From: Poronia punctata
Taxonomy: Eukaryota; Ascomycota; Sordariomycetes; Xylariales; Xylariaceae
Length of the DNA: 64,000 bases
Assembly: GCA_022579005.1 (NCBI GenBank)
Contig: MU401467.1
Location: 124,001 to 188,000 of the forward strand
Direction of reading: 5' to 3'
Position numbers and translations under genes: made by a program. The notes below the pieces were generated by a model. The model was not told the DNA's origin. It searched no databases and saw nothing but the letters and a program-made list of their open reading frames with translations. This document shows positions 1-11,227 of the stretch, piece after piece (positions within the stretch are counted from its first letter, which is position 1; every line of letters starts with the position of its first letter).

Positions 1-262
1 ATGCGTTTTGCAAGGCAAGAAGCTCCGACATGACTATGTAGGTAACGAGCTGCTGGTAATCGCGAAATACATTATGTTTCTTCCGAATCATCCGATATCA
101 TGAATATGCTCGTGTTTTCTGCTTTTCCCGTACCTTTGTCCTCTTAGAAACGAGTGGGAAAAGATATTGCAGTCAACTCATCGTAAGATACTCAATAAGT
201 AGAGCCACGCCCTAAAAGCAAACCAGTCCAACGCCCGTATCAAGCCTTCCCTCGACTCATTT

Positions 263-754
263 TCATTGTATCCGTCCCAAATTTGCTGTCTCGATAGTCG
301 TCTTATGATCGCTCGGGTTAGCAGCAGCCTCGTACATGATCTGCACAGGGGCGCGACCCTGCTGTGACCACTCGCCCTTGAAACCGAGGTAAGTCAATCT
401 GGTAGGTTCCCAATCTTCATCGCTATCACTATCACTCCCACCGTCCCCACCGACACGATGACCGAAATTGTCGACAATGAAAAGAGTCAGATGGTGGACA
501 TTATTAAACAAGACGCGCTTCACAGGGATCTCCTGCACCTCGGACGTCTGACCCAACTGCAGCTCCTGCGTCGGCTTCATATCTTCGACGGCGTCGAAAT
601 CCAAGTCCGTGCGGTTGATGTACACGCGCATCGTCCGCGGCGAACTAGCTGCCTGCGAACCGCGGACTAGGATCGAGTGAAGCTTTACGCGTCCGCTGAA
701 TCTGTGTGGGGTTTGGTTTTTCTCTGTTAGAAGACTAGGGGGTGGGAAAGGCGC

Positions 755-789
<35 letters not shown>

Positions 790-1093
790 TAGACGGGCGG
801 AGGTAGAAAATAAGGTAAAATACTTACGGGATATTCACAAGTAGCTGCTCATCAGTAGAGCTCGCCAGCTCAGGCTCGAGGCTTAGACGTCGCGCCCATT
901 CCTTCTGCACTATGGCTCTACCCGAGTTGGTGAGTTCTTCGTTCAACGTGGTGATCTCGTAGAATTTGATATGCGGGTATAGGCTATGCTGTGTGCCGGT
1001 CTCGGACGAACCGGCCGGACGGTCATCTGAATGGTCGTGAGCGTGACTACCGTGATCGTGATGCTCATCGTGACAGTGCGAGTGCGACGGCAT
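263..1093 (-). CDS. PITH domain-containing protein
   Basis: Two exons, 1093-828 and 701-263, separated by a 126-nt GT-AG intron, give 234 aa. The N-terminus is very rich in His and Asp (repeated HDH/DH motifs, residues 4-25). It is followed by a PITH domain of about 170 residues; the junction restores the family-typical run LLVNIP-FSGRVKLHSIL. PITH domains occur in the thioredoxin-like protein TXNL1, which binds the proteasome, and in stand-alone PITHD1-type proteins; this one has no thioredoxin domain, so it is PITHD1-like. An acidic SDSDSDED stretch interrupts the domain. The His-rich head could bind metal, which is inference only. The start is the ATG that opens the His-rich segment; no upstream in-frame ATG is needed. 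Confidence 0.88.
754..789. repeat. (CAGA)9 tetranucleotide microsatellite
   Basis: Nine perfect CAGA copies lie inside the single intron of the PITH-domain gene, so length changes would not affect the protein unless they disturb splicing. Confidence 0.95.
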
Positions 1094-1712
1094 CTTGGAT
1101 GGTCACTGGTGGGGGTGAGATAATCCCCTGAAGCTATGTAATAAGGGTAAGAGTAGAGTGGTGTTCAAGGTTTTTGGATCTGTGTTCGAGATGAAAAGAT
1201 GAGAGGAGAAGAAGAGTCTGGCCACCGTGGTCTGTTTTAAAGCTATCCTGCTGTTATTAATACTTCTGTTGCAAGTGTATCCCGGGAAGCTTCGTCATGT
1301 GTTGTTTTCATGGCACAGTAAACTTGGGGTTCGGCACTGGACACTTTGCCACGATCGGACTGCAGCGGGGCCGTTAGGCGGGCAGACAGTTCGCAACATC
1401 AAAAGTTACAAATGGGAAACTACGACACAGTGCAACACCAAACTCAGCAATAACAACTTGCGCAGACCTAATCACATTACGGAAATCTTATGTTATGATG
1501 CATTCATATTGTTTATCTACAAGGGCGGCCGGAACTTGTACAGCAGCCGCGCTTCTTCACTGCAACTTGAGAATGAGCTGAAACCCCATTTGGTAGAAAT
1601 ACATTAAGAATATTCATTATATATTTTATGTGGTGCCTATGTGCATGTGGCATATGAACTGCTCAATAGGTAGCGAGGTACTGTAGATAGCAGGGCATCT
1701 TGTAAGTTGAAC
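1094..1712. other. Intergenic, PITH gene promoter side
   Basis: This spacer lies between the start of the PITH gene and the 3' end of the RRN6-like gene, which is on the same strand. A 126-codon open frame on the plus strand (1227-1607) has no recognisable domain and unnatural composition; I see no gene here. Confidence 0.6.
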
Positions 1713-4700
1713 TCAAAACCCACCCTTCCTCTTCTTGGCCTTCTTAGTAGGTCGTCTACCGAAAATGCCTGTTGCCGGCTGCGACATGGTCTGTAGAGGG
1801 TCGGAATGCAATAACTGTCTTTGCGAGCTGAATCCTTTGGTTTGGCTATGGTGAAGCCGTATTTCGGGGGTCGGCTGTGTAGCAGGAAGGTCGGGTTCTT
1901 GAGACAGATGAAGGAGGGTCTCTGCCCGGCGTCGTTTGCGGTCCTCTCGAGCCAGTCGTTTCTCCTTCCGTTGCCTTGCTTCCTCTGCATCGCCGCTTCT
2001 GTCGAGGTCGAATACATAATTTGACGGGTCCGCCCCTAACTTCCATTTGTCTAGAAGCTCCAACTGTTTCCTGGGCAAGAACTTTCCAGTGCCAGTGTAA
2101 GCCCTCAGAAGCACCATGGCTGCATCTTCGTCATTATTCTCGACCGCTTCGAAACCGCCGGATCGAGGCCAAGCAGGAGCAGATGCGGCTGACGCTCGAA
2201 GTGGGGGACTGCTAGGTAATTCAATTTGGCTGTCCGGGGGCACAGTCTGGCTCTCCATAACTGCTTGGTACGGTTGGCCACTTGCCCCTTTGTGTCCGAT
2301 GCCGTATACGGAAAAATAAAGTTCATACGCTATTTCTCGAGATAGCGCTTGTTTCTGCTCTACGTTTGCGTCATTGAGTGTCGAGTGTAGCGAGCTGTTG
2401 ACAATTTCAAGTAGTCGGAGATACGCCTCCTGGAGCGAAGCGGAAAGGGGTAATCCCAGGAATGGTCGCAAAATATCCAATGCATGACGTCTTAAGCTAG
2501 GGTGCCGGTTGTTTAAATTTTGGATCTCGGCTTCCCACTCTACACTGTCGATTGATGCATGCTGCATTTCCTCAAACTTGGGCATCAACTCAAAGCTAAG
2601 TCTTCAGTCAGTCTGGGTTTTCCGTATACTTTTGGTTAAGACGTACAGGGTGTGGAGCGGTGCGAGACCGTTTTCAAAGACATCTCTGACGTAGAGATCG
2701 ACTGCTTCAAAAGGGTTGTCCAACACTACTCCCTCACTGGAAGCGATAGCTTGGGATCGCCTTGCAAAAACACCATTTAAGCGCTCGTAAAATATCTGAA
2801 CGAATCTACTGGTGACGTTTGAAGGGCTTTCGCCTATAACGGTCGCGTCGTCAGGTACCACAAAATTCGAAGCCATATGCCGCATCGCTCTTCGCCATTG
2901 ACGTTCAGCTCTTGACCGCCGAGCGAACCTCTTCGTCGGTGGGCTGATTTCAACCGAAGGCAACGAGGAAGACGCGCAAAGAGCAGAGACTAAAGACAAG
3001 TCGGGCTTCAGGGCAAAGACCTGATACAGTCGAATCCGCTTCTCGGAAAAATCCTGTACAGTCCCCGAATGTGAACCGGGAGTTTTGATCACGATCGGTG
3101 TTGGATATATGCATAGAGTCCTAACTCCACCGCTGACGACATCGTGAAGACTGCCGATTCCAGGAATATTTGGCTGACATCGTATCCTATCGTTGTTCTT
3201 TGAAGGCAACTCGACAGAAAAGAGGTCGACGTGCGAGTTTGCTGAAGAGTAGAGAAAGACAAGCGACGTGGGTTGGTCTGCCTTGACGCCTTGCGTGATA
3301 CCTAGCTGGAGGCTGCGATCAAACGGACTCCTGAAATGAGGAGTCGAGAAAAGTATCGTCCATGTCTTTTCCGGCTTGTCCCACTCGACGCCAGGTTTCG
3401 TGTATGCCCTGACTACGAATAGCTTTGCCGTGGTTAACACGTAAAAATACTGTGGATCGTGAGATCTGTGCACGTCTAGTACATAGTCTCGCCTGCCTTG
3501 GCGGATGAATTCCAGGTCAGGGAGGGGGAGGCCAGTCGTCAGGTCAAAGAGCCTTAGTCGCTGCGAGTTATAAGCAAGTAGCAAGGAACTGCGGTGCAAT
3601 GGTGGGAACGCGACTTGGGAGCCCGTTTCGTCGGCATCAGAATCGAGGTCTAAGCTGCTCAGGATATCCAAATCGTCCTCGGAACGTCCAACCCAAAGGA
3701 GCTTATGCCATCGTAGTTCGGAACGATCTTGGTAAGGCAGTTGCTCCATAACACCACGATCGAGATGGCCGCATACTTTCAGTCTGGCCGTCGGGACACC
3801 TGTAGGTTTATATCTCGTGTGTATGACATCCCAGACACTCCAAAACCCCTGTTCGTCGATGATTCCGATTTGTGGTGGCTTGGACCGTGTACCCGGGTTA
3901 AAAGAGACATCGGAATGTACCGCACCCCCCGTCTGGTCTCTTGGCAGGTGGAATAGCGGGTTTGCAGCAATGCGCGAGCTGTTCCTTTCAAGGTTGTCGT
4001 CTTCCGATACTGGACGGTACTCCGGCTGGCATATCGTAGTGCCCGAATCCCTTTGTACAGCCAACCATCGCGTCGGATTGTACTGTTTGAGGTCGACGAG
4101 GCATTTGACACGGCGGATAGGTCCCACATCCTCTTCGATCCACAGTGCTGGCTTTTCCGTGCACAGCTCTGCCAGACGCACCGCAACGGGATGATCTTTG
4201 GACCATGACCACAACTCGTCGTCTAGTTTCGTCAAGCGCAGGATATTCCTCGCGCTCCCTGTCACGGTGACGACCAACGGAGCACCCGTAGCCCTCCAAG
4301 GGCTAATATTAGTTAATTCGCCTAGAGAGAAGAAGCAAGACTGTCGATTGGCGTCTTGTTGGGAAGCAAGGGTGGGGCCATTTTCCAGCAAGTGCTCGTG
4401 CAGAACTAGATTGCCCAGACTAGCCTCAGGGTGGTTCTTCAAGAGCCACCTTTTCTGCCTCCGGATTTGCGTCCATGTCGTCCCTGGCGGTTGAAGCGAG
4501 TCCTTTCCAGGGTCGGATTCAGCCGGGATCCAAGTACTGTAAGGACCGAGAGCTCTGAAAACCGGAGCTGTTCCAACATGTCAGTTGCCTCGTCGACCTA
4601 AATGAAATACTTCTGGAGTTGGACGAACCTTGACGGTTAAAATTACGAGATGAGTGCCAGCCGCAATTTTCGACTTTGTCGGTGCCGTACGGGATGTGTG

Positions 4701-4752
4701 AAAGACGGCCTGCTAGTCCGACGACTGATTCTGTTAAGTGATGTTCAGTCAT
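1713..4752 (-). CDS. RRN6: RNA polymerase I-specific initiation factor RRN6-like
   Basis: Three exons, 4752-4629, 4552-2647 and 2595-1713, encode about 970 aa, within the family's usual 850-1000. Intron 1 starts GTTCGT and ends TTTCAGAG. Intron 2 is 51 nt, and removing it joins PLHTL to FELMPKFEEM. Rrn6 is the large beta-propeller subunit of core factor, which recruits RNA polymerase I to the rDNA promoter. Seen here: a central region rich in short beta-strand WD-like runs, an ALGPYSTW motif near the N-terminus, and a C-terminal tail with SQPATGIFGRR followed by KKAKKRKGGF, a basic ending typical of fungal RRN6. The start at 4752 is the first ATG of the short first exon and is less certain than the rest. 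It is transcribed divergently from SPC25. Confidence 0.82.
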
Positions 4753-5332
4753 TCGGAGGTCTCAGATCTGTAGATTTTGTCTCCCAAATCTCGTGTCTTG
4801 GTATGCGCATTGCGATGATGCCAGGATTCCGCGAAGACGTCTGGGAGCACAGACAAAAAAGAAGAAAAAGAAAAGAACAGTGCAGATTCTCCAAGGTAAA
4901 GTGACTTCTCTCTTTTTATATACAAGTCAAGTTGACAAGATTCACACTGGGCTCTCAGGTAAAGTAGGTCCCTCGGGAAACTTTTATCTTATCAAGAAAT
5001 CAAGCCCCTTGTTTAGTCAATATTTATTACTATAGAGGGCATATGATGGTGGGGTATTTTGTGAAGCGGGGCGCGTTGCACCGGAAAGCACGCTGTAGCG
5101 CTCGGCAACCGATGTAAACATTGCCTTCCAGCAGTCAACACTTTTTTAACAGCCCGTTCCGATCTTCAATAGAAGGAAGGCGCTCGTGGGACAGTCTTGA
5201 GCCTCAGCACCTGCACCTGCCAACTTGTTACCTACCGGGAACCTTACAAGAAACGAGATAACCGCGCGAGTTACAATGCGCAGATCAAATAACAACAGCA
5301 ACAACAGCAACAACACAAATTACAGTCACAAT
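4753..5332. promoter_or_regulatory. Divergent promoter region RRN6 / SPC25
   Basis: A 580-bp spacer between the two divergent start codons. It holds a purine-rich AAAAAGAAGAAAAAG stretch near 4855-4875 and a CAACAG/AACAAC run just before the SPC25 start, which is probably 5' leader. No specific binding site can be assigned. Confidence 0.4.
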
Positions 5333-6177
5333 ATGTCGACCACATTCGAACCCTCGCTCTCGTCGAGCCAGAGTGGCCGACCGACAATGTCGGCAGTAGC
5401 ACCCTCGATGGCCGATCAATTACCCAGCATCAATTTCGGCTTCGACGAGCTCCGCGACCGCATGGCCAAATTCACAGCACGATTCGACACATATATAGAA
5501 CAGGGGAGGAAGCGCATATTGGAAGAGCGCAATCAATATCGCATGAATGTGGCGGAATTACACGGTACGCATTTGCAGGAGGTAACTCCATCGATTGAAA
5601 CACCTGCTGACAACGGGAGGGATAAACAGAGGACCAGCGCATGAAGAAGAAGGACATGGAAATCGTACAACACAAGATCAACACCCACCAACAGATGCGA
5701 ACGAAAGAAGACGCCGAGCGCGTCGAGATAGAAAGCGCAATCACATCCCTATCCCAGCAGCGGGAAGCCAACCTCGCGGCGCGCGACGCATTGAAGAAAC
5801 AAATCGCCGAGGCGCAAAAGGAGATAGACGCGCGACTGGCGGCGCAACGGGCGCACGCGCAGCGGATCGAGGCGCAGAGCCGGTTCAACGTCCCGGAGCT
5901 GGATTTCTGGGTGACGAATCTATGTCTGCGGATCGAGGGGGCCGGACAGACCGACAGGCTCAAGTTCGTGTACACGCACATCGACGAGCGCGATTGGGAG
6001 CGCGAGGCCTGGTTCGAGCTCAACACGGCTGCCCGCGACTACGAGATCAAGCATTGTAGGCCAAAGCTTGAACGGGAAAAGGTCGAGAGGGTTCTGGAAC
6101 GGGTTAATGAGACTAGGGAGTTGCCCGCCCTTCTTAAAGGGATGAGGGAGTTGTTTGTCGAGGCGATGAAGTCATGA
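5333..6177 (+). CDS. SPC25: Kinetochore protein SPC25 (Ndc80 complex subunit)
   Basis: Exons 5333-5564 and 5630-6177, with a 65-nt GT-AG intron, give 259 aa. Spc25 pairs with Spc24 in the Ndc80 complex that couples kinetochores to microtubules. Seen: an N-terminal segment with NFGFDELRDRMAKFTARFD, a long coiled coil rich in Lys, Glu, Gln and Ala (about residues 60-150), then the globular RWD-type domain with FNVPELDFWVTNLCLRIEGA and FVYTHIDERDWEREAWFEL, ending MRELFVEAMKS, all strongly conserved in fungal Spc25. The chosen start begins MSTTFEPSLSSS, which matches how fungal homologues begin. In-frame ATGs at 5225 and 5276 would only add an Asn-rich repeat from the leader. Confidence 0.95.
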
Positions 6178-6689
6178 GTTGTTTTTTTTTTTTTGCTTCA
6201 CGATGGAAATGATTGATGTTATTGGTACGGCGTATGGGAGTTTCTGGTACGGTATGGATGGGACAAAGTCCGGGCTTTTGGGGGGTCAGAACGCGGCAGG
6301 TTTGAGCGAAATGATATATATATATATACCCGGAATACATATTTATTCATATTCCCGTCTTTTACACAATACTGGACTATATTCCCGCTTCTTGAAGATG
6401 CTCAATCTTAGGATGCGTCGGCGAGGACGAAGGTATAACTTGCATGCGTTTCCAACCAACCCCACGAAATGGGGGGCAACAGAAGGAATCGGCCAGCTGG
6501 AACCAGCTGCGAAAAACGCGCAATGGAACTTCCATTTAGCAAACGCGACTGACACTGGCATCTGTAACAACACAAGTCGAACCTCACACTCAACCTCATA
6601 TCGTTATTAAACGACAACCACTTCACCTCATACCTACCTCCATATACCAAACCACCACTTCCCCAAACACGCTTACAAGACCGAATAGA

Positions 6690-7059
6690 ATGCCTCCCCA
6701 ACCCGGCAGAGAAGAGAACGAGAAACAACATGCCGCACAACAGGCCGTTGACATTTTACATGAAATATCCACCATCCTAGTACGTTTCCATCCCCACCAT
6801 TTATTTACCAAGGAAAGAAATGCATTATACTAACTGAATACAAAAGAATTGTCATCTCGACCGTAGGACTCTATCCGTTTGCATCTCCATGGTCGAGAAT
6901 GGCGTGAACCCCGAGGCATTAGCGGTAGGTTTTTTTCTTGAGATAGACAAAAAGAGAAGAAGCTGATAATCATGTCTCGTATAGAATGTCGTTCAGTATC
7001 TCCGGAAAGAAGCGCAAAAAGTCAATTTTGCCAAGGAGGCGGCAGCGGCGAATCAATGA
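6690..7059 (+). CDS. MZT1: Mitotic-spindle organizing protein 1 (MOZART1)
   Basis: Three tiny exons, 6690-6779, 6847-6924 and 6985-7059, encode only 80 aa; both introns fall between codons. MZT1 binds the N-termini of gamma-tubulin complex proteins and is needed to place the gamma-tubulin complex at spindle poles. Seen: [12 protein letters not shown], then [35 protein letters not shown] (quoted in parts), which is the whole conserved three-helix core. Length matches the family (70-90 aa). It follows SPC25 by 512 bp on the same strand. It is easily missed because every exon is under 100 nt. Confidence 0.95.
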
Positions 7060-7297
7060 GTTGTAGCAATCGAGTATTTGTTATCCAGGAAGCAAGGAGT
7101 TGGGGCGTTTAGGACATCACTATCAATTCTGTCATTTCATTTCTCTCATGCAAGGCCAAATATACAAAAGGGGAGGAAGATCCAAACCCAGCTAGTAACC
7201 CGTCGTTTTCGTTCTCCTCATCAATGCGTACATAACCCATAAAACGCCGACCTTAACGCCTCCGTCCGAAAACCCAAACTAAAACCAAATGCCGACT

Positions 7298-9325
7298 CTA
7301 TCTATGTCCCAGCAGTTCAAAATCATCGTCATCCGAATCCTCCCCTTCATCATCATCTAAGCAATCGTCTGTATCACTAGAATCAGCTGCGTCCTCGTCG
7401 TCGTCGTCGTCTTCATCATCGTTGTTGCTCGTAATACTCCGAGGTACACGGCTCCAAAAGCCCATAATATCTCCGTCGTCTTCGTCGTCATCTAGGTCGA
7501 AATATCCACGCACCGCCGAGGCACGTAGTGGATGCCCGGCCGTGGATACTGGCGATATTGAGCGGCCTAGTCTTTCAGCGGGCAGTGTAGTAAAGTCCAC
7601 ACCACCATATACTGACCCCATGGCAGTCGAAGAATGACGGCGACGTATTTCGCGCATGGCTGGATCCATCACAGAAGCGTCGCCACTTGCTATGGGAATC
7701 TGAGCCGAAGCCTGCGCGCCGCGTGCTGCCAAATCAGTCTCGATGACATCCGGGGACAACCCAATTATTTGAAGTTGAGCAGTGTTGTAAGATTCGCATA
7801 CGCCACATTTCAGACCAAGCCAGTGGTATGTAGTCGAGCTTTTGGCCGAGCAATCGTGGCATAAAACTATCGCCCTGGCGTCTCTGAATTCTGGTGGCAT
7901 TGGCTGAGCTTGGATGGAGAGGTCGAGGTTACGAAATTGTGACTCCATATTAGCCAGGCTTTTGTTGCAAATCGGGCATTTATACGACGTTTTCATGTGT
8001 TCTTCAAAACAGTCCCGATGTATGCTATGCCCGCACTTCATAAAGCAGACCGGCATGGGCGATGTGAAGAGGTAATCGCCGCATATAGGACAGTCACAAT
8101 CCGTAGCCCTTTCGATGCATTTATGATCTAGCCGGGTGGCTATCGAGATGCAAGCTGAGCATTTCTAGGGTTGCGTTAGTCGGGTCGATGGACGTGTCTG
8201 GTTCTTAGACGGCCGTCTTACCTTGCAATGGAAAAAGTCCTTCCCGATACCACGACCTATTCTGCAGATGCCGCAATCGTTGCAGTGATAACATGGCTTG
8301 TCCGGGTCATCGTTCCAGAGTTTGCAAATATCGCAGTAATACCTGGCTGCGGGGGCTTCACAAGATACGCATGTTTGGCTAGCCTTTTGCGCGGTTCCAC
8401 AAAACATGCACAGCATATTCTTCGTTTCTTTTCGGATCAGGTTGTGGTCCTCGACATTGTCGTGGCAGAACCGGCAAGTGTACCATCTATTACAGGTGGA
8501 ACATTGCAACTTGACGTTGCGCCTGTAGTGCTCGCAGCCGAGAAGGCGGTCGTCGGTGGACTCGGTGGACTCAGCCTCCGCCGTTGTCCCGCTTGTGCGC
8601 TTCGTAGGCACAAAAGTAGGTTCGAGGTCCTTGTCTGTCAATGAAGTATCGGACGCATTGCCGACATCCGACAAGACATTCTGCCAGAACTTGAATGATT
8701 CCAACGGCCCATGACCTTGCGACGGCCGCTTCTCGTGTGACCTAGGACTATACGGAGACGTAGGTTGTTCGGGCTGGGCATATGAATGTGTATTCGCATA
8801 TCCCTCTATGAATAATTGATGCATCAAATGTGCCTTCTCGGAGTGGGCGATGTCTTGCGCTTGTATGGCGAAGATGCGCTTCCTCAGAGAACCCATCCCG
8901 TCATCTTCGGGTAACGTAGTAGAGGGGTCCCGGGGCATGCCCCGCTCGATGGGCGATGATGGAGTACCCATTTCGCCGTCTTCGACTTGCGGTTCGGGTT
9001 CATAGGATTGATGAGGAGGGTCGGAAACTGTCGCTGCACTCTGACTACAGTCTTCCGGCTGGGGATCTAATTGAACGGAGCTCCGCGACGAGAGGTGTGA
9101 GGAGGCGGTCTCGCCACCATGATCGAGTAACAACGAGTCCTCCTCCGTCTCAGATATCACATCGTCACACGACGACGGGTCGCGGTGATGGTGTTGAGTC
9201 GTCGCCCCTCGTAATGCGGCTTCGGCTTCGGCCGGGCTAGACGTGGAGGAGGCACGTGAAAAGGAAAAGCGCCTTGCCTGTCGGAGAACTGGACTGACCA
9301 GAAAATCGGTAACAAGCGACGTCAT
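7298..9325 (-). CDS. CHY and RING finger E3 ubiquitin ligase (RCHY1/Pirh2-like)
   Basis: Exons 9325-8222 and 8164-7298, with a 57-nt intron, give 656 aa. The first 270 residues are low-complexity, Ser/Pro/Glu-rich and probably disordered. A CHY zinc finger follows (GCEHYRRNVKLQC...CRFCHD), then a CTCHY finger (YYCDICKLW...CYHCNDCGICR). After the intron comes a C3H2C3 RING (CDCPICGDYL...MKCGHSIHRDCFEEH...YKCPIC) and a zinc-ribbon tail (VLCHDCSAKS...LKCGVCESYNT). The C-terminus ends in a long Asp/Glu-rich acidic stretch. This architecture is that of RCHY1/Pirh2-type ubiquitin ligases. The substrate is unknown. It is convergent with MZT1, 238 bp away. Confidence 0.92.
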
Positions 9326-10435
9326 TGGTTAACCTATGTACCCGGCTATTTAGGTTACCGTCGGACAGGATTGTTGTACATGGATATATAGGTATGGGCG
9401 TATACAAACTGTTTTTCTGGTTTTATGAAATCATGGCCAGCTACAGGAATACCATGCCATCGGACAGACCAAGTGACTAAGTTTAAGTAGGAGAGGATAC
9501 GGGCGTTAGGTAAGTGGCCAAGGATGAGGATACAAAGACTTCGGAGACGTCTCTGAACACCGAGATTTCTGAGGATTTATTTGAAGATGCGGCGGGCAAG
9601 CACATGGATCGCTCCTGTTGTTGCAGCTAAACTAGTAGGAGGTAAAAGCAGTAGGTTGTCCAAGTTTGGTAGGTCAGGTCACTTTATGCCAGGCGCTTAC
9701 GTTGTTAAAAGTGACATCAACACCCCTACTCCTGAAGCGGCGACAAAGTATCTTCAATTTATTTTACTGTGTTCAAAGGACGGTGTCATCCCCGCTCTCA
9801 AATGCCATAGTACACCCCACTTGCTGCGGCAATAGTAAGGTGGCGCTTGCTTTGCAGGGTAGTGCCCCCGATCAGCCCGCCACTAGCACAGATAAATCCA
9901 CTTTGAAATGTACATTTGTGTCTATGAACAGGTAAAAATCTCATAATAAAAGGACGTACTACCTACCGCCAAGCGGCTAGAACAAATCTTTGGGTGCGCT
10001 CATCTTTAAATAATAAAGCCGACACGGACACATGTGAAATAGGTAACACACCGCTCGGCCTTGCCGCTGGTTATCGGGGCGACCAGTTGCCAGTCTTGGT
10101 ATCTTGGTATCTTGGTATCTTTGCCTCTTTCTCAATGCTATGTACATGTAGGTTACATACTTTGCTTGTGATTCGTTAAGCAGCACAGAGAGATGGATAG
10201 ATCCCATATCATATAAAGCGTTTCGGGTTTCTAAGAGAAGAGCTTGGATGTTGGATTTGCCTTCACTTTGGAGTTTAGAGCCTGTCGTCAGGAGGGGGAT
10301 ACGAACTTACCTAACATAGTCCGGATGTTTTGTGCGACCATTCTAGATGCTCCGGGCTTTCTAGCGCGAATAAGTTGTCTTTCCTCCTTTTAATTAAGTT
10401 GTGAAACCGATCTTAGATTTGAGATATCGAAAGTC
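9326..10435. other. Intergenic, left edge of the cluster
   Basis: No supportable gene. It holds a short tandem repeat (unit TCTTGGTA, 10094-10117) and scattered open frames without family resemblance. It separates the conserved left block from the biosynthetic genes. Confidence 0.5.
10094..10117. repeat. Tandem repeat, 8-bp unit TCTTGGTA x3
   Basis: Three perfect head-to-tail copies followed by a partial fourth. Function unknown. Confidence 0.9.
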
Positions 10436-10768
10436 TCAGAGGCTCGGTGCGGATCCATTGTTTTCATAGCCCTTCTTTTGAACTTGCTGTTTGATACTCT
10501 CGGTTAAGCCCTTGTTGTCCTCTTCCATTGGGGGATTCCCGGGCGAGGAAACGAGATGTGATAGGTAGTGCAGGCCTTGTACAGCAGTGGCCCGACGCCA
10601 AGCAGGAATGTCTTCTCCGAGCTCACGCGCCTTGGATTTTTGATCAGAAGAGCCTGAAGCGTTACGGGAGAGAGTAGTGTCTAGCCAGAAGTGCTTGAAA
10701 ATCTGCCTTGGTCCGGAAGTCTTCAAAACACCTATTGATGGTAAGTAAGCTGTTGGGATACTTCTCAC
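10436..10768 (-). CDS. Hypothetical small ORF, doubtful
   Basis: An open frame of 110 codons with ordinary amino-acid composition (GPRQIFKHFWLDTTLSRN, ARELGEDIPAWRRATA). I recognise no domain. A possible intron ends at the CAATAG just inside its 5' end, pairing with a GTGAGA donor, so the true first exon may lie upstream near 10770-10830, but no convincing start was found. It could be a small species-specific protein, the remnant of a larger gene, or noise. Confidence 0.25.
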   Translation of the reverse strand: MRSIPTAYLPSIGVLKTSGPRQIFKHFWLDTTLSRNASGSSDQKSKARELGEDIPAWRRATAVQGLHYLSHLVSSPGNPPMEEDNKGLTESIKQQVQKKGYENNGSAPSL

Positions 10769-11227
10769 GCCATGTCTGGCGGCAAAAGGGGTGTTGGATA
10801 ATTGTATTGACCGTAGGTTGAATCTAACCTTGGGACTTGGAGGTGAAATATAAAGCCACGGCCAAAGGGGTGAATGGCGTTGAATAGGGGGGTTATGGCC
10901 ATGTGGGATGAATTCTTGTTGTTATTCTGATTACTTGAAATACGTGTGAGACCTAATTTTCCGTTTTTTATTCACCTTCTCGCTTGCCGGGCGCGACATA
11001 TTACTCGTACAACTTACAAGTATCGAGAGACGTGCTAGAGCGGCGCATTTTTCTTTTGCCAAAGAAGGCACACCTTTAATGGACACTCTTGTTATCAGAT
11101 GACCTATCTAAAGAAATAGCCAACCCCGAAAGCCTTGGTGATACATAACTATTAGAGCGAAAACTAAAGTGCAGAATGAAAGTCCAAAGTCATGTTAAAC
11201 GAGCCTAGTGTCCTAGCTCGCCAAGTT
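10769..11227. other. Intergenic
   Basis: Nothing recognisable apart from the 3' flank of the first P450 gene. Confidence 0.5.

Noticed and set aside
1227..1607. 126-codon plus-strand ORF between the PITH and RRN6 genes
   Set aside because: No domain, poor composition for a real protein, and it lies in the PITH promoter; probably chance.
5225..5332. Earlier in-frame ATGs for SPC25
   Set aside because: They would add only a low-complexity Asn-rich stretch; fungal Spc25 proteins begin at the MSTTFEPSL-like position.
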